This document shows positions 17,520 to 28,176 of a DNA stretch of 39,318 nt, in pieces. The notes beneath the pieces are model-generated. The model was not told where the DNA came from, searched no databases, and saw only the letters and a program-made list of their open reading frames with translations. The position numbers were made by a program, and so were the translations under genes. Within the stretch, counting starts at the first letter, position 1. Each line of letters begins with the position of its first letter. The DNA comes from an uncultured Gammaproteobacteria bacterium (lineage in GTDB: Bacteria; Pseudomonadota; Gammaproteobacteria; Pseudomonadales; UBA5518), in the NCBI GenBank assembly GCA_903921135.1, contig CAIXOY010000233.1, positions 1 through 39,318 of the forward strand, read 5' to 3'.

Positions 17520-18223
17520 GCCTCGTCGTCGGCGCTCCGCTCAAGGTGCCAGGGTGCTTCCACGCCCGGCAGATCGATATTGAAAGCTAATATATCCCGA
17601 AACTCCGCCCGAGGGATGCAGCGGGAACCGAAGCGCCGCATGTGCTCCGTGTCCTGCTGGCAATCGATCACCGCGAAGCCCCAGTCACGGAGCTGTACGG
17701 CCAGATGGGCGAAGCCGATCTTCGAGGCATCAGCCGCGCGTGCGAACATGGACTCGCCGAAGAACACGCGCCCCAACGCTACGCCATAGAGCCCGCCCAC
17801 CAGTTCAGATCCTGACCAGACTTCCACCGAGTGCGCGATGCCGGCGCGGTGCAGCTTCGAGTAGGCAGCGCGCATCCGGTCACCGATCCATGTGCCGGAG
17901 TGACCTTCCCGTAGTTCTGCACAGCCCGAAATCACTGCGTCGAAGGCAGTGTCGGCCGTCACACGGTAAGGAGCCTGGCGCAGGCGCTTGCGCAGGCTTC
18001 GATGCAAATGCAGTTCGGCGGGAAAGATCACGGCACGCGGATCGGTGGACCACCACAGGATCTCTTCCGGCTCCGAGAACCAGGGAAAGATGCCCCGGCG
18101 GTACGCAGCTACAAGCCGAGCGACCGACAGATCACCCCCGATCGCAAGAAGTCCCGCAGGTGTTGTCAGCGCGTCTTCGAGCGGTGGAAACCACCGGGGG
18201 TCGGCGCCAAGCTGGTGAATCAC
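17504..18223 (-). CDS. aat: Leucyl/phenylalanyl-tRNA-protein transferase
   Basis: A 239-residue enzyme that adds Leu or Phe from charged tRNA to proteins starting with Lys or Arg, creating ClpS-recognised N-degrons. Conserved blocks are [79 protein letters not shown] and [27 protein letters not shown] 18,223 ([14 protein letters not shown]) is preferred because the family starts about ten residues before FPPLE; the frame extends 22 codons further with no similarity and into trxB. It starts 20 bp after the trxB stop and overlaps bpt. Confidence 0.95.
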   Translation of the reverse strand: MIHQLGADPRWFPPLEDALTTPAGLLAIGGDLSVARLVAAYRRGIFPWFSEPEEILWWSTDPRAVIFPAELHLHRSLRKRLRQAPYRVTADTAFDAVISGCAELREGHSGTWIGDRMRAAYSKLHRAGIAHSVEVWSGSELVGGLYGVALGRVFFGESMFARAADASKIGFAHLAVQLRDWGFAVIDCQQDTEHMRRFGSRCIPRAEFRDILAFNIDLPGVEAPWHLERSADDEAWATR

Positions 18224-18243
18224 GCGCAAGAGGAGTCCGCTTC

Positions 18244-19212
<969 letters not shown>

Positions 19213-19264
19213 TCAAGGGCTTGTGAGGACGCGCGAGGCTGCGGGCAGAAGTCGGAATAGCGCC

Positions 19265-19270
19265 TATACT
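19265..19270 (+). promoter_or_regulatory. Predicted -10 element (TATACT) upstream of ftsK
   Basis: CCTATACTTCCGGACGCG lies 66 bp before the ftsK GTG start, in the trxB/ftsK divergent region. The GC-rich discriminator is like those of icd and aroF. No good -35 is seen. Confidence 0.45.
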
Positions 19271-19336
19271 TCCGGACGCGCGGCTCTCGGGCCGGGCTTC
19301 AAGTGTAATTGAATCACCCTCCCGGAGCAGTAAGGC

Positions 19337-21745
19337 GTGTCGAGAACGCGAGGCGCATCACTCATCCAGACACGCTCTGGACCCACGCCCCTGCAGCACG
19401 GCATGCGTGAAGGGGTGGTGATCGGATTGCTCACGCTTGCGGCCTATCTTCTCCTTGCCATCAGCACGTTCAGCGTCAGCGATCCGGGTTGGTCCTCGAC
19501 CGGTACGGGGGCCGCGATCCTGAACGCTGGCGGTGCCACCGGCGCCTGGGTGGCGGACGTGCTGCTGTCTCTCTTCGGCAACGTGTCCTACATGCTTCCC
19601 CTTTTGCTGGGGTTCCGGGCCTGGGTCCTGCTTCGCGACCGCGAGCAGCCCTTCGAGGTCGATTGGCTCGTCATCTCGATTCGGGGCGTCGGTTGCGTCC
19701 TCGTCGTCGTTGCAGCAACCGGCATCCTTGCGATTCGCGGGAGCGAAGGCTCGCTTCTCCCGTTCGGGGTTGGCGGCATGCTGGGAGAAACGATTGCGTC
19801 TGTGTGCCTCGCAGCCTTCGGACTTGCGGGCAGCGAACTGCTGCTCGTGGCACTGCTCCTCTTCGGTCTCACCATCTTCACCGACCTCTCCTGGGTCTGG
19901 CTCGCGGAACGCACGGGCGCACATACCCTGGTCTGGCTTGGAAAGGCGAACGTGTGGCTGCGCGCTCGGCTCGAAGAGCGGCGCAGCCTTTACCGGCCAG
20001 ATACAGAAAGGGAAGAGCCCGTAGTGCAGCGGGTGCCCGTGACACCCGAACCGGAGCGCAAACGCCGTCTGCGCCGCGAACCCCAGATCGATGAATCCGC
20101 CACGCCGGTTGCGGTAGTGGAGGCACAGGAGCCCGTGATCCATGTCGCGGCGCCGAAACGCAAGGAGCCGGGCGAACGGGTACTGCGTGAGAAGCAGGGC
20201 GCGCTGTTCAGCCCGCCTGCCGGCATTGGCGGGCTGCCTCCGCTAGCCCTGCTCGACATGGCCGACAAGTCGAAGCGCAAGGGGTACTCCACCGAAGCGC
20301 TCGAGGGCTTGTCACGGCTTCTCGAAATCAAGCTTCTGGACTTCGGCATCGAGGCCAAGGTCGTTGAAGTACACCCCGGGCCGGTGATCACCCGCTTCGA
20401 GATCCAGCCTGCGGCCGGCGTCAAAGTGAGCCGCATCAGCAATCTGGTGAAGGATCTCGCGCGCTCGCTCGCAGTGGTGAGCGTTCGTGTGGTCGAGGTG
20501 ATACCCGGGAAACCCGTCGTCGGCATCGAGATCCCCAACGAGGATCGCGAGACCGTGCTGCTCGGAGACGTGCTCGCGTCGCGCGCCTACGAGGCTTCCC
20601 GGTCGCCGCTCTCGCTCGCGCTCGGCTATGACATTTCCGGCGAGCCCATGGTGGTAGACCTTGCCCGCATGCCGCATTTGCTGGTCGCCGGCACCACGGG
20701 TTCGGGCAAATCGGTGGGCGTCAACGCGATGCTGCTCAGCCTTCTGTACAAATCGACTGCAGAGGATGTGCGCCTCATCCTTGTCGATCCGAAAATGCTG
20801 GAGCTGTCGGTCTACGAGGGCATTCCGCACTTGCTGACGCCTGTCATCACCGACATGAAAGATGCAGCCAACGGACTGCGGTGGTGCGTCGCGGAGATGG
20901 AGCGTCGGTACAAGCTGATGGCTGCCATGGGCGTGCGCAACCTGGCTGGCTTCAATCGCAAGATCAGCGATGCCAAAGAGGCAGGCACGCCGATCTTCGA
21001 TCCGTTCTGGAAGCCCGAGCCCACCGTATTCGTCCCCGAGGACGAGCAGGTCGCTCCTGCGCTTGAGCCCCTGCCCGCGATCGTCGTGGTGATAGACGAG
21101 TTCGCCGACATGATGATGATCGTCGGCAAGAAGGTCGAGGAGCTGATCGCACGCATCGCGCAAAAGGCGCGTGCCGCGGGCATTCACCTGATCCTTGCCA
21201 CGCAGCGTCCCTCCGTTGACGTGATCACCGGCCTGATCAAGGCGAACATTCCCACCCGCATGGCCTTCCAGGTGTCCTCCAAGATCGATTCGCGCACGAT
21301 CCTCGATCAGGGCGGCGCGGAACAGCTGCTCGGGCATGGCGACATGCTCTATCTGCCCCCTGGCAGCGGCGTCCCCATCCGGGTCCACGGTGCCTTCGTC
21401 TCGGATGCTGAAGTGCATCGTGTGGTCGCCGAACTTCGCCAGCAGAGCGGCGGGCCGAATTACCTGCCCGGCATCCTCGAGGAGGGCAGCAGTTCTCCCT
21501 CCGCACTGCTTCCCGGTGAGAGTTCCTCCGAGGACGACCCCGAGGGCGACGGTCTTTATGACGAAGCCGTGCGTTTCGTGACCGAGAGCCGCAAGGCCTC
21601 GATCTCGGCCGTGCAGCGCAAACTGCGCATCGGCTACAATCGCGCCGCCCGGATGATCGAGGCCATGGAGGCCGCCGGTGTCGTCAGCGCGATGAACAGC
21701 AACGGCGGCCGTGAGGTCCTGGCACCGCCCCCGCCGTCGGGCTGA
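19337..21745 (+). CDS. ftsK: DNA translocase FtsK
   Basis: An 802-residue septal DNA pump that couples chromosome dimer resolution to division. The N-terminal domain has about four to five membrane helices (residues 23-190), followed by a charged linker (about 210-310) that is much shorter than in E. coli FtsK (1,329 residues) and resembles Pseudomonas FtsK. The motor has Walker A GTTGSGKS at residues 452-459, Walker [13 protein letters not shown], and [26 protein letters not shown]. The C-terminal winged-helix gamma domain ([39 protein letters not shown]) reads KOPS sites. GTG 19,337 follows GGAGCAGTAAGG. lolA follows by 24 bp. Confidence 0.98.
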   Translation: MSRTRGASLIQTRSGPTPLQHGMREGVVIGLLTLAAYLLLAISTFSVSDPGWSSTGTGAAILNAGGATGAWVADVLLSLFGNVSYMLPLLLGFRAWVLLRDREQPFEVDWLVISIRGVGCVLVVVAATGILAIRGSEGSLLPFGVGGMLGETIASVCLAAFGLAGSELLLVALLLFGLTIFTDLSWVWLAERTGAHTLVWLGKANVWLRARLEERRSLYRPDTEREEPVVQRVPVTPEPERKRRLRREPQIDESATPVAVVEAQEPVIHVAAPKRKEPGERVLREKQGALFSPPAGIGGLPPLALLDMADKSKRKGYSTEALEGLSRLLEIKLLDFGIEAKVVEVHPGPVITRFEIQPAAGVKVSRISNLVKDLARSLAVVSVRVVEVIPGKPVVGIEIPNEDRETVLLGDVLASRAYEASRSPLSLALGYDISGEPMVVDLARMPHLLVAGTTGSGKSVGVNAMLLSLLYKSTAEDVRLILVDPKMLELSVYEGIPHLLTPVITDMKDAANGLRWCVAEMERRYKLMAAMGVRNLAGFNRKISDAKEAGTPIFDPFWKPEPTVFVPEDEQVAPALEPLPAIVVVIDEFADMMMIVGKKVEELIARIAQKARAAGIHLILATQRPSVDVITGLIKANIPTRMAFQVSSKIDSRTILDQGGAEQLLGHGDMLYLPPGSGVPIRVHGAFVSDAEVHRVVAELRQQSGGPNYLPGILEEGSSSPSALLPGESSSEDDPEGDGLYDEAVRFVTESRKASISAVQRKLRIGYNRAARMIEAMEAAGVVSAMNSNGGREVLAPPPPSG

Positions 21746-21769
21746 GGGCCCACCACAGGTGCTTCTGCC

Positions 21770-22393
21770 GTGCCGCGTGTATTTCTTCTTGCACTGCTTT
21801 GCCTCTCTGCGTATTCCGCTTTCGCGGATGCGCCTTCCGTCGCGCGCCTGGGCGAACTCCTCGCGGGCATGCGCAGCATCGAGGCGAGCTTCCACCAGCA
21901 ATTGAAAGACGAAAAGGGCGCCCTGATACAGGAGTCCGCTGGCAGGGTCGTGCTGGCCCATCCCGGGCGGTTCCGTTGGGAGACGGCCCCGCCGTTCGAG
22001 CAACTCGTGGTGTCAGATGGCACCACCGTCTGGCAGTACGACCCCGATCTCGCGCAGGTCGTCATACGTCCCCTCGACAAACGCGCCGATCAGGTACCCT
22101 CCATGCTGCTTGCCGGAGAGGTGGATGCCGTCGACAAGCTCTACAACATCTCCGCCTCACGCGACGACGCAGGGGCCGAGCGTTTCGAACTCCAACCCCG
22201 CTCGGAAGGGAGCCCTTTCTCGCGACTCGCGCTGCAGTTCCGCGCGGGCGCGTTGGAGCGGCTTGAAATCACCGACGGGCTGGCGCAGCGCACTGAGGTG
22301 TCATTCTCGGCCGTGAAACCCCTGACGGCACCGGACGCTTCGCTCTTCGTGTTCCGCACCCCGGAGGGTGTGGACGAAATCCGTGATGAGTGA
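21770..22393 (+). CDS. lolA: Outer-membrane lipoprotein carrier protein LolA
   Basis: A 207-residue periplasmic chaperone that carries lipoproteins from the LolCDE complex to LolB. A Sec signal peptide (MPRVFLLALLCLSAYSAFA) precedes DAPSVARLGELLAGMRSIEASFHQ, the family N-terminus. The hydrophobic-cavity strands, PGRFRWETAPPFEQLVVSDGTTVWQYDPDLAQV, are typical. It starts with GTG after a weak AGG and overlaps rarA by 8 bp, the conserved ftsK-lolA-rarA order in gammaproteobacteria. Confidence 0.95.
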   Translation: MPRVFLLALLCLSAYSAFADAPSVARLGELLAGMRSIEASFHQQLKDEKGALIQESAGRVVLAHPGRFRWETAPPFEQLVVSDGTTVWQYDPDLAQVVIRPLDKRADQVPSMLLAGEVDAVDKLYNISASRDDAGAERFELQPRSEGSPFSRLALQFRAGALERLEITDGLAQRTEVSFSAVKPLTAPDASLFVFRTPEGVDEIRDE

Positions 22394-23720
22394 GACCGGC
22401 GGCGCTCTGGCGCACACGCCGCTCGCGGCGCGCATGCGCCCGCGGCGCATCGAGGAGTTCATCGGGCAGGAGCACATCCTCGGCCCCGACACGCCGCTGG
22501 GTCGCGCGGTTCGAAGCGGCAGCCTGCACTCGATGATCCTGTGGGGGCCGCCCGGCGTGGGCAAGACCTCGCTGGCGCGCATGCTAGCAGAAACCACGGA
22601 TGCGCATTTCCAGGCGATATCCGCCGTTCTTGGCGGCGTTAAAGACATCCGTGCTGCGGTAGAGGTGGCACAGGCAGAGCGAGCGCAAAGCGGTCGGCGT
22701 TGCATCCTGTTCGTGGATGAAGTGCACCGTTTCAACAAGGCCCAGCAGGATGCTTTTCTGCCCTTTGTAGAGGACGGCACGGTTGTGTTCGTGGGAGCGA
22801 CCACGGAAAACCCTTCGTTCGAACTGAACAGCGCATTGCTGTCACGCGCCCGGGTCTACAAGCTGCGCGCGCTGGATGAAGCCGCCATCGTTCGTGTGCT
22901 GAAGCGGGCGCTCAGGTCCGATGCTGCCTTCGACGGACAGGAACTCCGAATAGACGACGACTCCCTCGCCCGCCTTGCACGCGCGGCGGATGGCGACGCG
23001 CGCCGATCCCTCAACCTGCTCGAGGTGGCCGCGGACCTTGCACACCAGGGCCGCATCGACGAGACGGTGCTGGCGGAACTCTTCGGGGGCGACGCGCGCC
23101 GTTTCGACAAGGGCGGAGACGTTTTTCACGACCAGATCAGCGCGCTTCACAAGGCCGTGCGCGGCAGTTCGCCGGACGCCGCGTTGTACTGGCTCGCCCG
23201 GATGCTCGACGGCGGTTGTGATCCGCTGTACGTCGCACGGCGCGTGGTGCGCATGGCGACCGAGGACATCGGCAATGCGGATCCGCGTGGCCTGTCGATC
23301 GCGCTGGACGCGTGGGACACGCAGGAACGTCTCGGCAGCCCCGAGGGCGAACTCGCCATTGCGCAGGCCGTGGCCTATCTCGCCTGCGCAGCGAAGAGCA
23401 ACGCTGTGTACGTGGCGTGGAAAGCCGCGCGGGCGGAGGTAGAGGCGGGTGGCAGCATCGAGGTGCCGATGCATCTCCGCAATGCTCCCACCTCGCTCAT
23501 GAAATCGATGGGGCATGGTGCGGAATACCGTTACGCCCATGACGAGCCCGACGCGCATGCCGCCGGCGAGAACTACTTCCCGCCCGAGTTGGCCGATCGC
23601 CGCTTTTACAACCCCGTGGAACGCGGGCTGGAGAAGCAGATCGCCGAGAAGCTTCGCAGCCTGCGCGATCGCGATGCCGCGAGTCCGGTGCAACGTTACC
23701 CCGCTCGGAGGCGCCCTTGA
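22386..23720 (+). CDS. rarA: Replication-associated recombination protein RarA (MgsA)
   Basis: A 444-residue AAA+ ATPase related to the clamp loader and to eukaryotic WRNIP1, acting at stalled forks. It starts with MRPRRIEEFIGQEHIL near the N-terminus; Walker A GPPGVGKT is at residues 54-61, Walker B is ILFVDEVHRFNKAQQD, and the arginine-finger region is ATTENPSFELNSALLSRARVY. The C-terminal tetramerisation domain includes HLRNAPTSLMKSMGHGAEYRYAHDEPDAHAAGENYFPPEL. ATG 22,386 overlaps the lolA stop by 8 bp, and the stop shares one base with the crcB start. Confidence 0.97.
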   Translation: MSETGGALAHTPLAARMRPRRIEEFIGQEHILGPDTPLGRAVRSGSLHSMILWGPPGVGKTSLARMLAETTDAHFQAISAVLGGVKDIRAAVEVAQAERAQSGRRCILFVDEVHRFNKAQQDAFLPFVEDGTVVFVGATTENPSFELNSALLSRARVYKLRALDEAAIVRVLKRALRSDAAFDGQELRIDDDSLARLARAADGDARRSLNLLEVAADLAHQGRIDETVLAELFGGDARRFDKGGDVFHDQISALHKAVRGSSPDAALYWLARMLDGGCDPLYVARRVVRMATEDIGNADPRGLSIALDAWDTQERLGSPEGELAIAQAVAYLACAAKSNAVYVAWKAARAEVEAGGSIEVPMHLRNAPTSLMKSMGHGAEYRYAHDEPDAHAAGENYFPPELADRRFYNPVERGLEKQIAEKLRSLRDRDAASPVQRYPARRRP

Positions 23721-24103
23721 TGCGCCAGCTGCTTTTCGTTGCCGGGGGCGGCGCGCTCGGTGCTGTCGCGCGCTTCGTGCTCGCCAATGCAGTGCACGCC
23801 GCATGGGGCACACGGTTTCCCATGGCGACGTTGGGCATCAACGCGGCCGGCTCTTTCGCCATCGGTGTGCTCTACGTGCTGATTGCGGAGCGAGGGATAC
23901 TGCATCCCGATTGGCGAAGTGTGGCGATGGTGGGTTTTCTCGGTGCCTTCACGACCTTCTCGACCTTTTCCCTCGAGACCGTGACACTGTTCGAGAGCGG
24001 CCGCGCGCTGCATGCACTGGCATATGTGGTTGGCAGCGTCCTGCTCTGTGTGGGCGGGGCCTGGTGTGGAATCTGGCTCGCGCGCATGGCGGCGAGCGGC
24101 TGA
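23720..24103 (+). CDS. crcB: Fluoride ion channel CrcB/Fluc
   Basis: A 127-residue inner-membrane protein with four hydrophobic helices that exports toxic fluoride as an antiparallel dimer. The family motifs [11 protein letters not shown] (conserved Asn) and [15 protein letters not shown] (phenylalanine-box and Na-site region) are present. The ATG at 23,720 overlaps the rarA stop (TGATG), so it is translated from the same mRNA. No fluoride riboswitch is visible upstream, as the gene lies inside an operon. It is followed by serS after 13 bp. Confidence 0.95.
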   Translation: MRQLLFVAGGGALGAVARFVLANAVHAAWGTRFPMATLGINAAGSFAIGVLYVLIAERGILHPDWRSVAMVGFLGAFTTFSTFSLETVTLFESGRALHALAYVVGSVLLCVGGAWCGIWLARMAASG

Positions 24104-24116
24104 GGAGACAAAGCAG

Positions 24117-25415
24117 ATGATCGATGTGAAGTGGTTGCGCGGTGACACCGAGGGCTGCGCGAAGGAGCTTGCACGCAAGCGCTTCGCTCTGGACGTGTCG
24201 CGCTATCGCGAACTCGAAGATGCGCGCAAGCGCCTCGACGTGGAGACCCAGGAACTGCAGGCCGCGCGCAACCGGGCCTCGCGTCGCATCGGCGACCTCG
24301 TGCGTGAAGGTTTGTCCGTAGAGGAGGCCAAGGCACAGGCCGGGCGCGAGATCGCTGACATCAATGCCCGGCTCGACGCCCTGGCTCAGGAGAACGACGC
24401 GCTTCACGCCGCGCTGAACGCCTTTCTTTCGGCCATTCCCAACCCGCCCGCACCGGAAGTGCCCGAGGGCGAGGGCGAGGAGCAGAACCTCGAAGTGCTG
24501 CGCTGGGGCACGCCCCGGGAACTCGGCTTTGTGGCGCTCGATCACGTGGCACTCGGCGAGCGGCGCGCGGCCATGGATTTCGACGCCGCAGCCAAGCTCA
24601 CCGGGGCGCGCTTCGTCGTGCTGCGCGGTGAACTCGCACGGCTCCACCGCGCCATCGCGCAGTTCATGCTCGATTTGCACACACGCGAGCACGGCTATGA
24701 GGAGGTCTATGTTCCCTACATGGTGAACACCGCCTCGGCCTATGGCACCGGGCAGTTACCGAAGTTCGCAGAGGATCTATTCCGCTTGGACGGTGATCAG
24801 GGCTATTACCTGATCCCGACGGCAGAGGTGCCGGTCACGAACCTCGCACGCGATGCGATCCTCGACAACGCCGCGTTGCTGCCGGTAAGGATGGTCAGCC
24901 AGACGCCGTGTTTCCGCAGTGAGGCAGGCAGTTATGGCCGTGACCAGCGCGGCATGATCCGCCAGCACCAGTTCGAGAAGGTGGAATTGGTGCAACTCGT
25001 GCGGCCCGAGGACTCGGATGCGGCTCTCGAGGAACTCACAGGGCATGCCGAGGCCGTGCTCCAGCGACTCGATCTGCCTTATCGCAAGGTGCTTCTCTGC
25101 GGCGGTGACATGGGTTTCGCCTCGCGCAAGACCTACGATCTCGAGGTGTGGCTTCCCGGGCAGGGTCGCTACCGGGAGATTTCCTCCTGCTCGAACATGG
25201 GGGATTTCCAGGCGCGCCGGATGCTCGCCCGCTTCAGGAATCCCGCCACGGGCAAGCCCGAACTGCTGCACACCCTGAATGGCTCTGGCCTTGCGGTCGG
25301 GCGAACCATGATCGCCGTACTCGAGAACGGCCAGCAGGCCGACGGCAGCGTGGTGCTGCCGCCCGCGCTCCGGCCGTTCATGCGCGGCGAGGAACGCATC
25401 CTCGCGCCGGGCTGA
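24117..25415 (+). CDS. serS: Seryl-tRNA synthetase
   Basis: A 432-residue class II synthetase, close to E. coli SerS (430). The N-terminal long coiled-coil arm (about 30-100, [23 protein letters not shown]) contacts the tRNA variable arm. Motif 2 is [26 protein letters not shown] and motif 3 is [27 protein letters not shown] and [15 protein letters not shown] line the active site. ATG 24,117 follows TGAGGAGAC. The frame is open upstream inside crcB but has no similarity there. It starts 13 bp after crcB and is followed by cysG after 7 bp. Confidence 0.98.
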   Translation: MIDVKWLRGDTEGCAKELARKRFALDVSRYRELEDARKRLDVETQELQAARNRASRRIGDLVREGLSVEEAKAQAGREIADINARLDALAQENDALHAALNAFLSAIPNPPAPEVPEGEGEEQNLEVLRWGTPRELGFVALDHVALGERRAAMDFDAAAKLTGARFVVLRGELARLHRAIAQFMLDLHTREHGYEEVYVPYMVNTASAYGTGQLPKFAEDLFRLDGDQGYYLIPTAEVPVTNLARDAILDNAALLPVRMVSQTPCFRSEAGSYGRDQRGMIRQHQFEKVELVQLVRPEDSDAALEELTGHAEAVLQRLDLPYRKVLLCGGDMGFASRKTYDLEVWLPGQGRYREISSCSNMGDFQARRMLARFRNPATGKPELLHTLNGSGLAVGRTMIAVLENGQQADGSVVLPPALRPFMRGEERILAPG

Positions 25416-25422
25416 TTCCCGC

Positions 25423-26817
25423 GTGGATTACCTGCCGCTGTTCCTGCGTTTGAGCGACCGCCCGGTGCTGGTGGTCGGTGGTGGCAAGGTGGCGCTTCGC
25501 AAGAGCGAACTGCTGGCCCGGGCGGGCGCGCGCATCGGCGTCGTGGCGCCCGAGGTGCTTCCGGAACTGGCGGAACTCGCACGTGCCAGCCGCGGTGGTG
25601 TGGTCCTTGAGCCCTTCCACCCGGACCACCTGTCAGAACAGGTGCTCGTCATCTCGGCGACGGGCATCGGTGACGTTGACCGGGCCGTCCACGCTGCGGC
25701 TCAAGCCTTGCGCATTCCGGTAAATGTCGCCGACGTGCCCGAACTCTGCGATTTCATCCTGCCGAGTATCCTCGATCGCTCGCCGGTGATAGCCGCCTTC
25801 TCGACCGGCGGCCGCGCGCCGGTGCTCGCGCGCAAGTTGCGCGCCGAACTCGAGACGCTGCTGCCCGCGGGCGTCGGCAAGCTCGCTGACTGGCTTGGTG
25901 CGCGGCGTGAGCGCATCCGCGCTGCGCAGCCCGACCCGGCACTGCGGTTGCGCGCGTGGGAGCGACTGGTCGACGGTCCGGTTGCCGAGCGGGTGTATGC
26001 CGGAGACGAGGAGGGCGCCGAGGCCTTGCTCGTCGATGAGCTCACTGCAGTCTCGTCTGTGGGAGAGGTCTATCTTGTGGGCGCAGGCCCGGGCGATCCG
26101 GATCTGCTGACGTTCCGGGCCTTCCGTCTGATGCAGAGAGCGGACGTGGTGCTGCACGACCGTCTGGTGAGCGATGCCGTTCTCGACCTCGTGAGGCGGG
26201 ATGCCGAACGGATCTACGTCGGCAAGCGCCGCGGTGAACACGCGGTTCCGCAACCCGATATCAACCAGTTGCTGGTGGATCTAGCCCGCGCCGGGAAGCG
26301 GGTGCTCCGGCTGAAGGGCGGGGATCCGTTCGTTTTCGGGCGCGGCGGTGAGGAAATCGAGCAACTCGCCGCCGCTGGCATTCCTTTCCAGGTGGTCCCG
26401 GGTATCAGTGCGGCCAACGGTTGCGCGGCCTATGCAGGGATTCCGCTCACGCATCGGGATCATGCGCAGTCTGTGCGCTTCATCGCCGGACATCTGCGCG
26501 ACGGTACCGTCGATCTCGACTGGGCAGGCCTTCTGCAGCCGCGGGAAACCCTGGTGTTCTACATGGGGCGCGTGGGTCTGCCGCAGATATGCGAGCGGCT
26601 GATCGAGCACGGGGCCGATCCCGGCACGCCGATCGCACTGGTGCAGCAGGGAACATTGCCCGCGCAGCGCGTGCTGGTCTCCACCTTGCGCGACATGCCA
26701 GCGGAACTCGCATCCGCTGAGGTCCGTGGTCCCACGCTTACCATTGTCGGAAGCGTCGTCAGCCTGCACCCGAGGCTGTCGTGGTTCCGTTCCACTCCGA
26801 GGAGTACCGATGTCTGA
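25423..26817 (+). CDS. cysG: Siroheme synthase CysG (trifunctional)
   Basis: A 464-residue fusion enzyme making siroheme from uroporphyrinogen III. The N-terminal half (about 1-205) is the NAD-dependent precorrin-2 dehydrogenase/ferrochelatase, with [15 protein letters not shown] and [24 protein letters not shown]. The C-terminal half (about 215-464) is the S-adenosylmethionine uroporphyrinogen methyltransferase, with [34 protein letters not shown] and [27 protein letters not shown]. It starts with GTG and ends 8 bp inside gor. Its product is needed by the sulfite reductase encoded at the left end of the window. Confidence 0.97.
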   Translation: MDYLPLFLRLSDRPVLVVGGGKVALRKSELLARAGARIGVVAPEVLPELAELARASRGGVVLEPFHPDHLSEQVLVISATGIGDVDRAVHAAAQALRIPVNVADVPELCDFILPSILDRSPVIAAFSTGGRAPVLARKLRAELETLLPAGVGKLADWLGARRERIRAAQPDPALRLRAWERLVDGPVAERVYAGDEEGAEALLVDELTAVSSVGEVYLVGAGPGDPDLLTFRAFRLMQRADVVLHDRLVSDAVLDLVRRDAERIYVGKRRGEHAVPQPDINQLLVDLARAGKRVLRLKGGDPFVFGRGGEEIEQLAAAGIPFQVVPGISAANGCAAYAGIPLTHRDHAQSVRFIAGHLRDGTVDLDWAGLLQPRETLVFYMGRVGLPQICERLIEHGADPGTPIALVQQGTLPAQRVLVSTLRDMPAELASAEVRGPTLTIVGSVVSLHPRLSWFRSTPRSTDV

Positions 26818-28165
26818 CTACGACCTGGACCTGTTCGTGATCGGTGCCGGTTCCGGCGGCGTCCGCTGCGCGCGGATGGCCGCTGCAGCGGGCGCCCGCG
26901 TGGCGATCGCCGAGGAGCGTTATCTGGGAGGGACCTGCGTCAACGTGGGCTGTGTGCCCAAGAAGCTCTTCGTGCTGGCAGCGCACTACCACGAGGAGTT
27001 CGAGGACGCCGCGGGCTTTGGCTGGGATCCCGGTCAGGTCCGCTTCGAGTGGTCTCGCCTGCGGGCAAACAAGGATCGCGAGATTACCCGCCTGAACGGT
27101 GTTTACCGAAATCTGCTCGAGGGGCGCGGTGTGCGCATCCTCGAGGGGCGAGCGCGTCTTCTTGATCCCCATACGGTGGAGGTGGCAGGCGAACGCCTGT
27201 CGGCGCGCCATATCCTGATCGCGACCGGTGCCTGGCCCTGGGTGCCCGATTTCCCGGGGCGTGAACATGTCGTTACCTCGAACGAGATGTTCCATCTCGA
27301 GGAACTGCCCCGGCGCGCGGTGGTGGTCGGCGGCGGCTACATCGCTGTGGAGTTCGCGGGGATCCTTAACGGCCTGGGTGTGAAGACCACGCTCGCCTAT
27401 CGCGGTGAGAGGTTGCTGCGGCATTTCGATGCGGATCTCGGCGCGGCACTCGCGGCTGAACTCCCGCAGAAGGGTGTCTCCCTGCGATTGCGAGCGGATG
27501 TGGCCGGCATCCTGAAGCAACCCGACGGAAGCCTCATGCTCCAGTACGCCAACGGTGAGGAGGAAGAAACGGATCTGGTGCTGTATGCCACTGGCCGAAA
27601 GGCCTACAGCCATGGCATCGGTCTGGAGGAGTGCGGCGTGGCGTTGCGCCCTGACGGCACGGTCATCGTGGATGCGTTCTACCGCAGCAGTGTCCCGTCC
27701 ATCCACGCCATCGGCGACGTGATCGGTGGCCCCGAACTCACGCCCCTCGCGCTGGCGCAGGGAATGGCGCTCGTCAGCACGCTGTTCGGCGCGGGCCCGC
27801 GTAGCGTGCCGCTCACGAACATTCCCACGGCAGTGTTCAGCCAGCCGAGTGTCGGCACGGTTGGGCTATCGGAAGAGGAAGCCCGTGTTGCCTGCACCAA
27901 CCTCCGGATCTACAAATCCGGCTTCCGCGCGATGAAGAACACCTTGAGCGGAAACCCCGAGCGGACGCTGATGAAGCTTGTGGTCGATGCGGATACGGAC
28001 AGGGTATTGGGCGCGCACATGGTGGGGCCCGAGGCCGGCGAGATCATTCAGGGCCTTGCTGTCGCCCTGCAGGCGGGGGCTACCAAGGCGATATTCGACG
28101 CCACACTGGGCATTCACCCGACGGCAGCGGAGGAATTCGTCACGATGCGCGAAGCCGTGAGCTGA
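26810..28165 (+). CDS. gor: Glutathione-disulfide reductase
   Basis: A 451-residue NADPH flavoenzyme that keeps glutathione reduced. It has the FAD motif [18 protein letters not shown], the redox pair Cys43/Cys48 in [13 protein letters not shown], the NADPH motif [33 protein letters not shown] and the C-terminal active-site His in [16 protein letters not shown] 26,810 follows GGAG and overlaps the cysG end by 8 bp, so it is the last gene of the run from ftsK. It converges with prc 11 bp away. Confidence 0.95.
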   Translation: MSDYDLDLFVIGAGSGGVRCARMAAAAGARVAIAEERYLGGTCVNVGCVPKKLFVLAAHYHEEFEDAAGFGWDPGQVRFEWSRLRANKDREITRLNGVYRNLLEGRGVRILEGRARLLDPHTVEVAGERLSARHILIATGAWPWVPDFPGREHVVTSNEMFHLEELPRRAVVVGGGYIAVEFAGILNGLGVKTTLAYRGERLLRHFDADLGAALAAELPQKGVSLRLRADVAGILKQPDGSLMLQYANGEEEETDLVLYATGRKAYSHGIGLEECGVALRPDGTVIVDAFYRSSVPSIHAIGDVIGGPELTPLALAQGMALVSTLFGAGPRSVPLTNIPTAVFSQPSVGTVGLSEEEARVACTNLRIYKSGFRAMKNTLSGNPERTLMKLVVDADTDRVLGAHMVGPEAGEIIQGLAVALQAGATKAIFDATLGIHPTAAEEFVTMREAVS

Positions 28166-28176
28166 GGCGCTCCCGC

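Noticed and set aside
20312-22003. Open frame of 563 codons antisense to ftsK and lolA
   Set aside because: Both sense genes are unambiguous; the antisense product is rich in His, Arg and Gly with no motif.
24050-24116. Possible T-box or other riboswitch before serS
   Set aside because: serS begins 13 bp after crcB in one operon and no structured leader is visible; T-boxes are not expected in gammaproteobacteria.
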